Shown here in pieces: positions 51,586-60,437 of a stretch of 64,000 nt of DNA. The DNA is from Parafrankia elaeagni (lineage in GTDB: Bacteria > Actinomycetota > Actinomycetes > Frankiales > Frankiaceae). Each line of letters begins with the position of its first letter. Position 1 is the first letter of the stretch. The notes under the pieces were generated by a model, which was not told where the DNA came from, did no database searches, and saw only the letters and a list, made by a program, of their open reading frames with translations. Position numbers and translations under genes: made by a program. The stretch is taken from the NCBI RefSeq assembly GCF_000374165.1, contig NZ_KB893794.1:1-64000 (forward strand), written 5' to 3'.

Positions 51586-52054
51586 CGGGCTACTGGGAGC
51601 CGGCCCGGGGGTGCCGCGGCGATGTTGCGTTGATCACATCACCGGCCATCGGGCGCACGCGCCCAGGGGGGTGGTGCACCCGTTCGGGCCGCCCCGTCTC
51701 GCAGTGGTCGCCGCGATGCTGAGTGTGATCTCACATCCGCGTGGGGTAGTGCCCCGGTGTGTTGGGGTAAGGACGCCTCTCGGCCGGCGTCTGCGGGCTA
51801 TCAATTCGTGACTTTCGGCTCGAATCGCCATCGGACAAAAGTTACTCAAGGTGACGAAGTTGCAGGATGCGACGGGCTCGTCGAACAGTGCGCAAGCGGT
51901 AGCCACTCGACGCGAACCCGCTGACGTGCGGGTTTGTGTGACGCGACACGCTCATGGGAATTGCCCTCGACAGTGGAGATGCCTACGGTGCAGCGCAGTG
52001 TGATGCCCGATCTGCTCCCCACCCCGTCAAGCGCGGGGGCGTCCGGAGGTTGTT
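51586..52054. other. HU upstream region
   Basis: A long upstream region with AT-richer patches (51800-51870). GTGTGATCTCACAT at 51723-51736 is a near-palindrome. No gene is supported; the length suggests more than one promoter or regulator site for the HU gene. GGAGG at 52045-52049 is its ribosome-binding site. Confidence 0.4.
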
Positions 52055-52339
52055 GTGAACAAGTCCCAGTTGGTTGACCGCATCGCTCAGCAGATCGAGG
52101 GCGGGCGGGCGAACGCCACCAAGGCCGTCGACGCGGTGTTCGACGCGATCCAGGAAGCCGTGGCCGGCGGCGAGAAGGTCACGATCACCGGTTTCGGTGT
52201 GTTCGAGCGCGTGGAGCGTGCCGCCCGCACCGGCCGCAACCCCGCGACCGGCGAGCCCGTGCACGTCGCCGCGTCCGTGGTGCCGAAGTTCCGTCCCGGT
52301 TCGGAGTTCAAGGCCAGCGTCTCGACGAGCAGCGACTGA
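52055..52339 (+). CDS. hup: HU-family DNA-binding protein
   Basis: A 94-residue histone-like protein that bends and compacts DNA. It has MNKSQLVDRIAQQ, the dimer helices, ITGFGVFERVERAARTGRNPATGEPV with the beta arm and its Pro, and VPKFRPGSEFK. There is no long Lys/Ala-rich C-terminal tail, so it is the short HU form rather than the mycobacterial/Streptomyces HupS type. GTG 52055 has GGAGG 5 bases upstream. Confidence 0.95.
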   Translation: MNKSQLVDRIAQQIEGGRANATKAVDAVFDAIQEAVAGGEKVTITGFGVFERVERAARTGRNPATGEPVHVAASVVPKFRPGSEFKASVSTSSD

Positions 52340-52349
52340 AACCGACGCC

Positions 52350-52373
52350 GCGGCCGTGCCCTCGCGCGGCCGC
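52350..52373. terminator. possible bidirectional terminator
   Basis: GCGGCCG (52350-52356) pairs with CGGCCGC (52367-52373) between the convergent hup and ppk genes. Confidence 0.4.
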
Positions 52374-52467
52374 GTTCCGGCGCGGCCCTGGGCCGAACAG
52401 GCCGTGCCGGGACGCGCCGGCGCGAGGAGCGGCTCGGTGGCGGTGGCGGGCGGACCCTGCCGGCGGG

Positions 52468-54681
52468 TCAGCGGTGGCCGCGCTCGTGTGCCTGGCCCAT
52501 GAGGTCCTGCTGGTAGTCCGCCAGGCGCGCGTCATCCGGACCGGTCGTGTGCCGCTCCCAGCGCCCGTCGGCTGCGAGGACCCAGGCGGAGACGCCGTCG
52601 GAGAAGGCGCGGTCGAGCATCCCGCGCACCGTGGCCTGGCGTTCGGCGTGCGGAACCCGCACGAGCGCCTCGATCCGCCGGTCGAGGTTGCGGTGCATCA
52701 TGTCGGCGCTGCCGATCCAGTGCTCACCGGCCGAGGCGAACTCCAGGACCCTGCTGTGCTCCAGGAACCGTCCGAGGATCGATCGGACATGCACCGTCTC
52801 GGAGAGTCCGGGGACCCCCGGCCGTAGCGAGCAGATCCCGCGGACCAGGCAGTGGACCGGCACTCCGGCCATCGAGGCCCGGTACAGCGCGTCGATGATC
52901 TTCTCGTCGACCAGGCTGTTGACCTTGATTCGGATTCCGCACTCGCGGCCCTCGCGGGCGGCCTCGGCCTCGGCCTCGATGCGCTCGATGATCCCGTCCC
53001 GCATGTGCTGCGGCGCGACGAGCAGCGACCGGTACTCCGTCTGGCGGCTGTACCCGGTCAGGACGTTGAACAGGTCGGTCAGGTCGGCGCCGACGTCCGG
53101 CGCGGCGGTGAGCAGGCCCAGGTCCTCGTAGAGCCGCGCGGTCTTCGGGTTGTAGTTCCCGGTGCCGACATGGCAGTAGCGGCGCAGGCCACCGCGTTCC
53201 TGGCGCACCACGAGGCAGATCTTGCAGTGTGTCTTGAGACCGATCAGGCCGTAGACGACATGGCATCCCGCCCGTTCGAGCTCGCGGGCCCAGCGGATGT
53301 TGGCGCTCTCGTCGAACCGCGCCTTGATCTCGACCAGGACGACCACCTGCTTGCCGGCCTCGGCCGCGGCGACCAGCGCGTCGACGATCGGCGAGTCGCC
53401 GGACGTCCGGTACAGCGTCTGCTTGATGGCCAGGACGTGCGGGTCGGCCGCCGCCTGCTCGATGAACCGCTGTACCGAGGTCGTGAACGAGTCGTACGGA
53501 TGGTGCACGAGGACGTCGGCCTCGCGCAGCACGCTGAAGAAGTCGGACGGCTCGCCCTCGTCGTTGAGCAGCCGGGGATGGGTGACGGGCACCCGCGGGG
53601 CGTCCTTGAGCTCCGGGCGGTCGAGATCGTAGAGAGCCCACAGCACGGACATGTCCAGCGGGCCGCGTACCCGGTGGACCTCGCGGTCGGTGACCTCCAG
53701 CTCGCGCATCAGCAGGCTGAGAAGGTCCTCGTCGATGTCGGCGTCGACCTCGAGGCGCACGGCGGGCCCGAAACGGCGCCGTGCCAGCTCGCGTTCCAGC
53801 GCCTGCAGCAGATCCTCGGCCTCGTCCTCCTCGACCTCCAGGTCCGCGTTGCGGGTGACCCGGAACAGGTGCGAGTCGACTACCTCCATACCCGGGAAAA
53901 GCTGCCCGAGATGGGCCGCGATGACCTCCTCGAGCGGCACGAAGCAGGCGGCGGAGTCGTCCTGCGCGGGCCGGAGCATCTCCCCGCCGGGGCGTTCGCC
54001 CGCCGGCTCGTCGGGGCCCACCCGGATCAGCCGCGGAACGTTCTGCGGAACCTTCACCCGGGCGAAGCGTTCGGATGCCCCGCCGGGCGCACGGACGGCG
54101 ACGGCGAGGTTCAGGGACAGGCCGCTGATGTACGGAAACGGATGGGCGGGATCGACGGCCAGCGGCGTCAGCACCGGGAAGATCTGTTCGTGGAAGTAGT
54201 TCCGCAGCCCCTCCCGCTGTGACGGCCCGAGCTGATGCCACAGCTTGATCGTGATGCCCGCATGCGCGAGCGACGGCGCGACCTCGTCGGTGAAGCAGCG
54301 GGAGTGCCGCGCGGTCAGCTCGGCGGTCGTGCGGCTGATCAGGTCGAGCTGCTCACGGGCGGTCAGCCCGTCCGCGGAGCGGACCGCGAGCCGTGTCGCG
54401 TCCCGGCGCATCAGTCCGGCCACCCGCACCATGTAGAACTCGTCCAGGTTGCTGGCGAAGATGGCCAGGAACTTGGCCCGTTCCAGCAGTGGAGTGGCGA
54501 CGTCCTCGGCGAGTGCGAGGACACGGGAGTTGAAATCAAGCCAGGACTTCTCCCGGTTGATGTACCGGTCCGGCGGAAGATCCGACGGGGCCGGCGCCCG
54601 AGGTGCCTCCAGGGGCTCCAGCAGCGCACTCCGCGCTTTTCGTTGCGGCTGGTCCGGCCGGGTCGCAACGAGGTCGCTCAT
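52468..54681 (-). CDS. ppk: polyphosphate kinase 1
   Basis: Ppk1 polymerises inorganic polyphosphate from ATP at the membrane. The 737-residue protein has the N-terminal [68 protein letters not shown], His485 in [11 protein letters not shown] (the autophosphorylated His), and [21 protein letters not shown] unique 50-residue N-terminal extension precedes the core. It is convergent with hup and divergent from the transglutaminase gene. Confidence 0.95.
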   Translation of the reverse strand: MSDLVATRPDQPQRKARSALLEPLEAPRAPAPSDLPPDRYINREKSWLDFNSRVLALAEDVATPLLERAKFLAIFASNLDEFYMVRVAGLMRRDATRLAVRSADGLTAREQLDLISRTTAELTARHSRCFTDEVAPSLAHAGITIKLWHQLGPSQREGLRNYFHEQIFPVLTPLAVDPAHPFPYISGLSLNLAVAVRAPGGASERFARVKVPQNVPRLIRVGPDEPAGERPGGEMLRPAQDDSAACFVPLEEVIAAHLGQLFPGMEVVDSHLFRVTRNADLEVEEDEAEDLLQALERELARRRFGPAVRLEVDADIDEDLLSLLMRELEVTDREVHRVRGPLDMSVLWALYDLDRPELKDAPRVPVTHPRLLNDEGEPSDFFSVLREADVLVHHPYDSFTTSVQRFIEQAAADPHVLAIKQTLYRTSGDSPIVDALVAAAEAGKQVVVLVEIKARFDESANIRWARELERAGCHVVYGLIGLKTHCKICLVVRQERGGLRRYCHVGTGNYNPKTARLYEDLGLLTAAPDVGADLTDLFNVLTGYSRQTEYRSLLVAPQHMRDGIIERIEAEAEAAREGRECGIRIKVNSLVDEKIIDALYRASMAGVPVHCLVRGICSLRPGVPGLSETVHVRSILGRFLEHSRVLEFASAGEHWIGSADMMHRNLDRRIEALVRVPHAERQATVRGMLDRAFSDGVSAWVLAADGRWERHTTGPDDARLADYQQDLMGQAHERGHR

Positions 54682-54786
54682 GGTTGCTCATGCTGCCAGC
54701 TTCGGATGAACTCGGCAGCCGCGATGTGTGACGAAGTGAGGTTTTCGTGCGGATGAGGCGTGTCGTCCGGGCAGTGATGATGTTCC

Positions 54787-55878
54787 GTGTTGGCGTTGTC
54801 CGGTGACACGGCGGAACCGGCACGGTTTCCGTTAACGGGCGGGAAACAGGACCGGGCGACGATCGAGGGCGTGGCGCGAGCATCCGAGGCGGTCGCGGCG
54901 GGGGATGCCGCCCCCGAACCAGGTGATCTCGACAGCGCCGAGCAGGTCACCTACCGGGTTCGCCAGCGGTTCCGCTACACCTACGACGGCCTCGCGACGG
55001 ACCTGGAACACCGCCTCATAGCCGTGCCGCCGCCCCGCCACGGCGGGCAGTTGCGGCGCTCCGTCGACCTGCGGGTCTCCGCCCCGGACGCCCGGACGAC
55101 CTGGGCTCGTGGGCCCGACGGCCTCCAGATCGCCACCGTCAGCGTCGACGTGGTCCCACCGACGCTGGACTTCGACATCACCCTCGTGGTGGAACGGTTC
55201 GCGGGCCTCGGCTGGCCCGAGCTGCCCGCGTCCGTGCTGAGCAGCCGGCGGCTGCTCGCCCCCACCCCGCTCACGACACCCACCACCACCATGATCGACG
55301 CGGCCCGCTCGCTGGCCGGCGGCGACCCGGTGGCCACGGCCCGCCGCGTCTGCGGCTGGGTGCACCAGCGGATCGAGTACGTCTCGGGCAGCACGGATGT
55401 GGGTACGACCGCCGCCCAGGCTCTCACCGGCGGCCGCGGGGTCTGCCAGGACCAGGCTCACGTCATGATCGCGATGTGCCGGGCAGTCGGGATCCCTGCC
55501 CGCTACGTCTCGGGGCACATGCTCGGTGAGGGTGCCTCGCACGCCTGGGTGGAGGTCGTGGTGCCGGCCGGCATCCTCCGGGCGGGAGGAGTGGGTCCGC
55601 TGGGAGCCTGGGCCGACGCCTCGCCGGTGCCGGTGTCCGGGCCGGCGGCGGTGACGCCCGGTGGGGCGGCCGCGGCGGCGGTGGCGTTCGACCCCTGCCA
55701 TGACCGGGTCGCGGACCTTCGCTACGTCACGGTCGCGGTCGGCCGGGACTATCACGACGTCGCCCCCACCTCGGGCCGCTACGTCGGCGCGGGCCGCGGC
55801 GTCCTCACCGCGACCCAGCGGGTGGACGTCCTCGAGGTGCGTCGGCGGGGCGGGGGTGCGTCGGGGACGGGCTGGTGA
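54787..55878 (+). CDS. transglutaminase-like protein
   Basis: The 363-residue protein has an N-terminal bacterial transglutaminase-like domain (VTYRVRQRFRYTYDGLATDLE) and a papain-fold core with Cys in GRGVCQDQAHVMIAMCRAVGIPARYVSG, His in GEGASHAWVEV and Asp in FDPCHDR. Such proteins are predicted cysteine proteases or amidases and are often linked to amide-ligase or proteasome-related clusters, none of which is here. GTG 54787 lacks a ribosome-binding site; GTG 54871 after GAGGG is an alternative and would remove 28 residues of no clear homology. Confidence 0.85.
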   Translation: MLALSGDTAEPARFPLTGGKQDRATIEGVARASEAVAAGDAAPEPGDLDSAEQVTYRVRQRFRYTYDGLATDLEHRLIAVPPPRHGGQLRRSVDLRVSAPDARTTWARGPDGLQIATVSVDVVPPTLDFDITLVVERFAGLGWPELPASVLSSRRLLAPTPLTTPTTTMIDAARSLAGGDPVATARRVCGWVHQRIEYVSGSTDVGTTAAQALTGGRGVCQDQAHVMIAMCRAVGIPARYVSGHMLGEGASHAWVEVVVPAGILRAGGVGPLGAWADASPVPVSGPAAVTPGGAAAAAVAFDPCHDRVADLRYVTVAVGRDYHDVAPTSGRYVGAGRGVLTATQRVDVLEVRRRGGGASGTGW

Positions 55879-56024
55879 CGGGCAGCTCGTCAGCCGGTTC
55901 GCGCACCTCTCGTTCGGGCGTCCGATCTGGATGTCTGCAGGCGATGTCCGATCTGGGGGTCCCCAGCTCCGTGACCTGGGGTGAAGGCGGACCGACGCGC
56001 CGCGCGCACCACAGGTGGACACTC

Positions 56025-56053
56025 TTTGTGTTTGGCCGATCACAAGATACGGT
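56025..56053 (+). promoter_or_regulatory. promoter with 17-bp spacer
   Basis: TTTGTG (56025-56030) and TACGGT (56048-56053) are separated by exactly 17 bases. It would drive the GGDEF-EAL gene with a leader of about 315 bases, and start right at GTG 56059. Confidence 0.6.
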
Positions 56054-56058
56054 GACGC

Positions 56059-56247
56059 GTGGGGCTCTCCGCCGAGCTGGTGTCTCAGCGTCGAATGGTC
56101 GACCACGCATGGGATGTCCTGGTTCGCGGGAGTACTTCGACGAGCGTGCCGCGGCCGGCTGCCGCGGTCAGTGACCCCTCGCAGTGGCCGGATCACCTCC
56201 GAGGTGCCGGCCCGCGACGCGCCGTCAGCCCCGACCAGCCGCCATGA
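56059..56247 (+). CDS. possible leaderless small protein
   Basis: A 62-codon frame (GLSAELVSQRRMVDHAWDVL...) starts with GTG only 5 bases after the TACGGT element. No domain is seen and codon bias is mixed, so this may be chance. If real it would be a leader ORF of the GGDEF-EAL gene. Confidence 0.25.
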   Translation: MGLSAELVSQRRMVDHAWDVLVRGSTSTSVPRPAAAVSDPSQWPDHLRGAGPRRAVSPDQPP

Positions 56248-56376
56248 CCTCCGCCGCAGCTGGCCGACCCTGCCCGGCCGGCGTGCGCGGGGGAGCCTGC
56301 CCGAGGCCGGGCGACTGGCCGGGCGACTGGCCGGACAGCCGGTCGGGCCACCGGATCGCAGGGGAGGAGGGCGGGC

Positions 56377-58776
56377 GTGCCGCTGTTGCTCGACGGTGTC
56401 GCGATCGCGGCAGGTCTGGCCGCCGCGGCGGGCTGCGTCTGGACGGGCCGCCGGCTCGGACGGGCCCGCGGCCGATGGCTGATCTGGGTCGCGGCCGCCC
56501 TTGTCGCCTGGGCCGCCGGCCAGTCGGCCTGGGTCATCGACGGGCGGGACGGCCAGCGCCCTCACCGGCCCACCCCCGCCGACGCCGGCTATCTGACCAT
56601 GCCGGTGCTTGCCCTGGCCGCGCTCGCGGCCGCGCCGACCGCCCGACCGCGCCGACCGCCCGACCAGCCGGATCTGCCCCCGCTGCCCGCCGGGCCTCCC
56701 GGCGATGGTGGCCGCGGTGACGGTGGCGGCGGCTTCACCGCCGCCACCGCCCGCTCCGCCCCCGCTGCCCCCAACGTTCTCGGCGCACTGACACCAGGAT
56801 CCGGCGGCGGTGCCGGGGGGCTGGCGGACCGGTTTCTGCTGGCCTGCTCGGTGATCCTCGTCGGCTGGGCGCTGGGCATCCGCCCGGCACTGCGGACCAC
56901 GGCGCAGGACGGGTGGGAACGCGCCGTCGCGCTCGGCTACCCGACCGGCGCCATGCTGCTGGTACTCGCGTCCTTCCACGCGTCCGCCCTGCGCCGGCTC
57001 ACCGACCGGATCCGGATTCTCGCCGCGGCCGTCGGGCTGGTTCTGATCGCCGCGTCGACGTCGCTGCTGCGGGGCACCCCCGGGCCGGCCGCCCCCCCGG
57101 CCCTCCTCGGGGTCGTGCCGATCGCCGGGTGCGCGTTCATCCTCATCGCCACCCGCCGCCCGGCTGTCACGAAGGTGGCCGAGCGGCGGGCGTTCCTGGC
57201 CGTCCCCACGCTGCTGGCCGGCGCCGCGGCCGCGGTGGTCCTCACCGGCGTCGTCAGCGGCCACCGTCTCGACGGCGTCGAGGCCGGGCTGGCGGCCGCC
57301 CTGGTCGCCGGCATGGTCGCGGACCGGCTGGCCGCCGCCCGCACGGGGCGGCGGCTGGTGCTGCGTGTCGACGCCGCCGAGCGGGAGCTGCACCACCGGG
57401 CGTTCCACGACCCGCTCACCGAGCTGGCCAACCGGGCGCTGTTCCACCACCGGCTGCGCGGTGCCCTGACCGACAGCCGGCGCTCCGGCGCTCCGGCCCC
57501 GGGCGCCGACATCGCCGTCCTCTACTGCGACCTGGACGACTTCAGCGTCCTCAACGACAGCCTCGGGCCTGCTGCCGGCGACCACCTGCTGCGCACCGTC
57601 GCGCATCGGCTGCGGCACTGTGTGCGGACGTCCGACCTGGTCGCCCGGGTCGGCGCGGACGAGTTCGCCGTGCTGCTCGCCGGCGGCGGCGAGTCGCCCG
57701 AGGTGGTAGGCGAGCGGGTGCTGGCCGCGTTGCGCCATCCGGTGTCGGTCGGCGGTCGCCAGCGGTCGATCCGCGCGAGTGTGGGGCTCGCCGTGGCCCG
57801 GCGCAGCCACGAGACGGGGGAGTCGCTGCTGCGGCACGCCGAGACGGCCGTGCAGGTGGCGAAGTGCTCGGGTAAGGACCGCCTGGTGACCTACCGGCCG
57901 GGGATGACCTCGCCCGACGCGGGTGCGCATCTGGCGGACGCGCTGGCCACGGCGCTGCGCCGGGGCGGGAGGTCCGCCGGCTTCGACGTCCACTACCAGC
58001 CGATCGTCAGGCTGCGCGACGGGCGTCCGGTCGCGCTCGAGGCACTTGCCCGGTGGACGGATCCGGGCCGCGGGCCGGTCTCACCCGGCACGTTCGTCGC
58101 CGCGGCGGAAAGCGGCGGCATGGTCGGGCTCCTCGACGACCTGGTGCTCACCCGGGCCTGCACCGAGGTCGCCCTGGCCTACCCGAGCGGCTCCCGGCTG
58201 CGCCTGCACGTGAACGTGTCGGCCAGCCGCATCACCGACATCCGGCTGCGCGACAGCGTCGCCCGGGTGCTCGCGGCGAGCCGGCTCGACCCACGGCGGC
58301 TCGTGGTCGAGGTCACCGAGACCAGCCGGATCACCGACCTCGGCGCCGCGGTGGACGTCCTGTCGGAGGTGCGCAGCCTCGGCGTCAGGATCGCACTGGA
58401 CGACATGGGCTCCGGCAACACCAACCTGGCGGTGCTGCACCGGCTGCCGGTGGACGTCGTCAAGCTGGACCGCACGCTCATCGAGGCGCCCATGGACGGA
58501 AGCCGCTCCGCGAACCTGCGGCGGTCGATGATCGACGTCGCCCACTCGCTCGGCGCGGTCGTGATCGCCGAGGGCATCGAACGCGAGGCGCAGCTGGTGG
58601 AGCTCGACCGGCTCGGCTGCGAGCTCGGCCAGGGGTTCCTCTTCGCCCGGCCGGGTCCGCTGGCCGGCCTGGCCCGCATCGACGAGAACACCGCCGGGGC
58701 CGGAGCCGGGGGCGATGGCAGGGCCGGGGGCGATGGCAGGGCGGACGAGCCTCAGCGGTGGCGACGGCCATCCTGA
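56377..58776 (+). CDS. membrane GGDEF-EAL protein, altered GGDEF
   Basis: The 799-residue protein has about seven to nine hydrophobic segments in residues 1-325, interrupted by a Pro/Gly-rich loop near 85-135. The cyclase domain reads GADEF at 426-430 in place of GGDEF, though the inhibitory-type RTSD lies just upstream. The EAL domain has EAL at 555-557, HVNVSAS, EVTE, DDMGSGNTNL, KLDR and EGIE, so phosphodiesterase activity is likely and the GGDEF half is probably regulatory. GTG 56377 is preceded by GGAGGAGG. It overlaps the convergent cyclase-family gene by 25 bases. Confidence 0.88.
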   Translation: MPLLLDGVAIAAGLAAAAGCVWTGRRLGRARGRWLIWVAAALVAWAAGQSAWVIDGRDGQRPHRPTPADAGYLTMPVLALAALAAAPTARPRRPPDQPDLPPLPAGPPGDGGRGDGGGGFTAATARSAPAAPNVLGALTPGSGGGAGGLADRFLLACSVILVGWALGIRPALRTTAQDGWERAVALGYPTGAMLLVLASFHASALRRLTDRIRILAAAVGLVLIAASTSLLRGTPGPAAPPALLGVVPIAGCAFILIATRRPAVTKVAERRAFLAVPTLLAGAAAAVVLTGVVSGHRLDGVEAGLAAALVAGMVADRLAAARTGRRLVLRVDAAERELHHRAFHDPLTELANRALFHHRLRGALTDSRRSGAPAPGADIAVLYCDLDDFSVLNDSLGPAAGDHLLRTVAHRLRHCVRTSDLVARVGADEFAVLLAGGGESPEVVGERVLAALRHPVSVGGRQRSIRASVGLAVARRSHETGESLLRHAETAVQVAKCSGKDRLVTYRPGMTSPDAGAHLADALATALRRGGRSAGFDVHYQPIVRLRDGRPVALEALARWTDPGRGPVSPGTFVAAAESGGMVGLLDDLVLTRACTEVALAYPSGSRLRLHVNVSASRITDIRLRDSVARVLAASRLDPRRLVVEVTETSRITDLGAAVDVLSEVRSLGVRIALDDMGSGNTNLAVLHRLPVDVVKLDRTLIEAPMDGSRSANLRRSMIDVAHSLGAVVIAEGIEREAQLVELDRLGCELGQGFLFARPGPLAGLARIDENTAGAGAGGDGRAGGDGRADEPQRWRRPS

Positions 58777-59552
58777 TGGCGGACGGTCCGGATCCGGCGT
58801 CCGCCGGCGCACGGTTGCCGGGGGATCAGGCCGAACACGGTGGCGGCCGAGCCCGACCCGGCCCGGTTCACCGTGCCGCCGGCGAGCACCCAGGCCCCCG
58901 CCGCCGGCAGATCCTGAAGGTTCGTCAGGTTCTCCAGGGAAATGCGATGTTCATGGAAGAGTTCCCGGGAGACCACGAAGGTGGTGTCCAGGCCCGGATC
59001 GGGTCCGAAGGTGTCCGAACCGAGCGCCCCGCGCCGACCGAGCCGTCCCGTCCCGATCAGCCAGCGGGCCGCCTCAGGGCTGAAACCGGGCTGGTGCATC
59101 CGGCCCTGCCCGTCCAGGTTCGGGTAGGCCGCGGTTCCCCAGCGGTCCGACCACCCGGTCCAGGCGATGACCGCGGCACCGGCCGGGATGCGCCCGTGCC
59201 GACGCTCGAAGGCCACCAGGTCGGCCGTGCTCACCTGGTAGTCCTGGTTCGCGGCGACGGCGGCGCGGACATCGATCCGTACCGCGGGAAGGAAGAGATC
59301 GGCGGGGCACAGCTCGTCGGCGAGGGCGCCGCCGGGCTCGAAGTGGCCGGGCGCCCCCCAGTGCGTCCCGGTGTGCTCTCCGCGGGACACCCGCTGGAGG
59401 TAGTAGCCGTCGCGCTCGATCGTCGCCGCCGTCGTCAGGGTGAACTCCGGATCTCCCGGGAACAGCGGCGTCACCGCGGGGTCGTGCACGTGGGCGAGGC
59501 TCACCACCCGCAGCGCGCCGAGGCCACCTGGCCGGCCCGGGACATCCCTCAC
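58752..59552 (-). CDS. cyclase-family hydrolase
   Basis: The 266-residue protein resembles the cyclase/kynurenine formamidase family: SLAHVHDPAVTPLFPGDPEF and the metal-site motif GEHTGTHWGAPGHF. In most members the motif is HxGTHxDxPxH; here the Asp position is Gly, so metal binding or activity may differ. Substrate is unknown. Its GTG start overlaps the cofC stop by four bases (GTGA), so it is translated with cofC. Confidence 0.8.
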   Translation of the reverse strand: MRDVPGRPGGLGALRVVSLAHVHDPAVTPLFPGDPEFTLTTAATIERDGYYLQRVSRGEHTGTHWGAPGHFEPGGALADELCPADLFLPAVRIDVRAAVAANQDYQVSTADLVAFERRHGRIPAGAAVIAWTGWSDRWGTAAYPNLDGQGRMHQPGFSPEAARWLIGTGRLGRRGALGSDTFGPDPGLDTTFVVSRELFHEHRISLENLTNLQDLPAAGAWVLAGGTVNRAGSGSAATVFGLIPRQPCAGGRRIRTVRHQDGRRHR

Positions 59553-60241
59553 GCCGCGCTGCGGGGCGACGGGGCGGCCGCGAGGACCCTGCTGGTGGCC
59601 GGGCCCAGCCCGAGCGCCCGGGCCACCGCGAGGTCGGCGATCGTGTCGACGTCACGGCGCAGGCCTGGCACCTGGTCGGTGAGCAGCAGGGTGAGGTCGA
59701 CCGCGCCGGAATCCCGGTGTGCGGCGAAGCTGCCGGGGCCGAACCTCGGATGCAGGTCGGTGCCGGCGGCGGCGCTGAGCAGGACGGTGCCCGTACCAAC
59801 CGCGTCGGCCAGCACGCCGTGGCCGGCCGCGGGCGCGGCGGCGAGGGCCCGCCGCACCTGCTGCGGGCGAAGCGCCGGAAGATCCGCGGACAGCGCGGCG
59901 GTGCCCCAGCCCGGGTACAGGACGCGGGCGAGTGCCGCCGCGTGCGCGAACGCCGGGTTCAGCCCGCCCCGAGGCTCGTCCGTGGTCACCAGCAGGCGCT
60001 CGGCGAGCCCCCGCGCCCGGGCCAGGGCGGTCAGCGCGTCCCGGGCCGCGCGGTCGTCGGTGACGACGATCAGCGCGCCCACCGCGTCGCTCCCGGCGTC
60101 CAGGACGGCGGCGGCGGTGTCCAGCGCCATCGCCAGTGCCAGCGAGCGGCGCGCCGGATGGTCCAGCCTGGACTTGGCGGCTCCGAGCGGCTTCAGCGGC
60201 ACCAGCGCGACCCAGGGCGGCGTGCTCTCGGCGGGCTGCAC
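59549..60241 (-). CDS. CofC/FbiD-type guanylyltransferase
   Basis: The 230-residue protein matches the CofC/FbiD family, which activates 2-phospholactate or phosphoenolpyruvate with GTP in coenzyme F420 synthesis: ALVPLKPLGAAKSRLDHPAR, VVTDDRAARD, ALSADLPALRP, LADAVGTGTVLL, RFGPGSFAAHRDSGA and GLRRDVDT. Actinobacterial members generally use phosphoenolpyruvate. GTG 60241 lies 7 bases after a TATCGT element on the minus strand, so the mRNA is probably leaderless. Other F420 genes (fbiA, fbiB, fbiC) are not in the window. Confidence 0.9.
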   Translation of the reverse strand: MQPAESTPPWVALVPLKPLGAAKSRLDHPARRSLALAMALDTAAAVLDAGSDAVGALIVVTDDRAARDALTALARARGLAERLLVTTDEPRGGLNPAFAHAAALARVLYPGWGTAALSADLPALRPQQVRRALAAAPAAGHGVLADAVGTGTVLLSAAAGTDLHPRFGPGSFAAHRDSGAVDLTLLLTDQVPGLRRDVDTIADLAVARALGLGPATSRVLAAAPSPRSAA

Positions 60242-60248
60242 AGCGCCG

Positions 60249-60254
60249 ACGATA
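60249..60254 (-). promoter_or_regulatory. -10 element of cofC/fbiD gene
   Basis: TATCGT on the minus strand lies 7 bases before GTG 60241. Confidence 0.6.
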
Positions 60255-60437
60255 GGACATCCCGGCCCTCGCGGGCCCGGCCTTGGGCGTCCCCGGCGGT
60301 GCTGGTGGAGCCGCTGCAGGTCAGCGGCTCCACCAGCACCGGGGCCGGTGCCTGTGGTGTGCCGTGCGCATGTCGTGCCATGGCGGGACGAAGGCGAACT
60401 CGACAGCGTTCCCGGCACTGAGCGAGACTGCGCGTTC

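Larger units (their letters stand above)
55879..56376. other. intergenic region before second GGDEF-EAL gene
   Basis: It contains a good promoter (listed separately) and then a possible leaderless 62-codon frame at 56059-56247. The GGDEF-EAL start has GGAGGAGG a few bases upstream. Confidence 0.5.

Noticed and set aside
51723-51736. Crp site GTGTGATCTCACAT before the HU gene
   Set aside because: The spacer between the half sites is 2 bases rather than the 6 of the TGTGA-N6-TCACA consensus, so it is mentioned only as a near-palindrome.
54832-57993. Minus-strand frame of over 1000 codons opposite the transglutaminase and GGDEF-EAL genes
   Set aside because: Arg/Gly/Pro-rich shadow with no domain; the plus-strand genes have intact catalytic motifs.
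58053-60437. Plus-strand extension upstream of plsC, which would make a fusion of over 1100 residues
   Set aside because: The extra part is out of frame with the GGDEF-EAL gene and antisense to the cyclase and cofC genes; only the part from ATG 60438 is PlsC.
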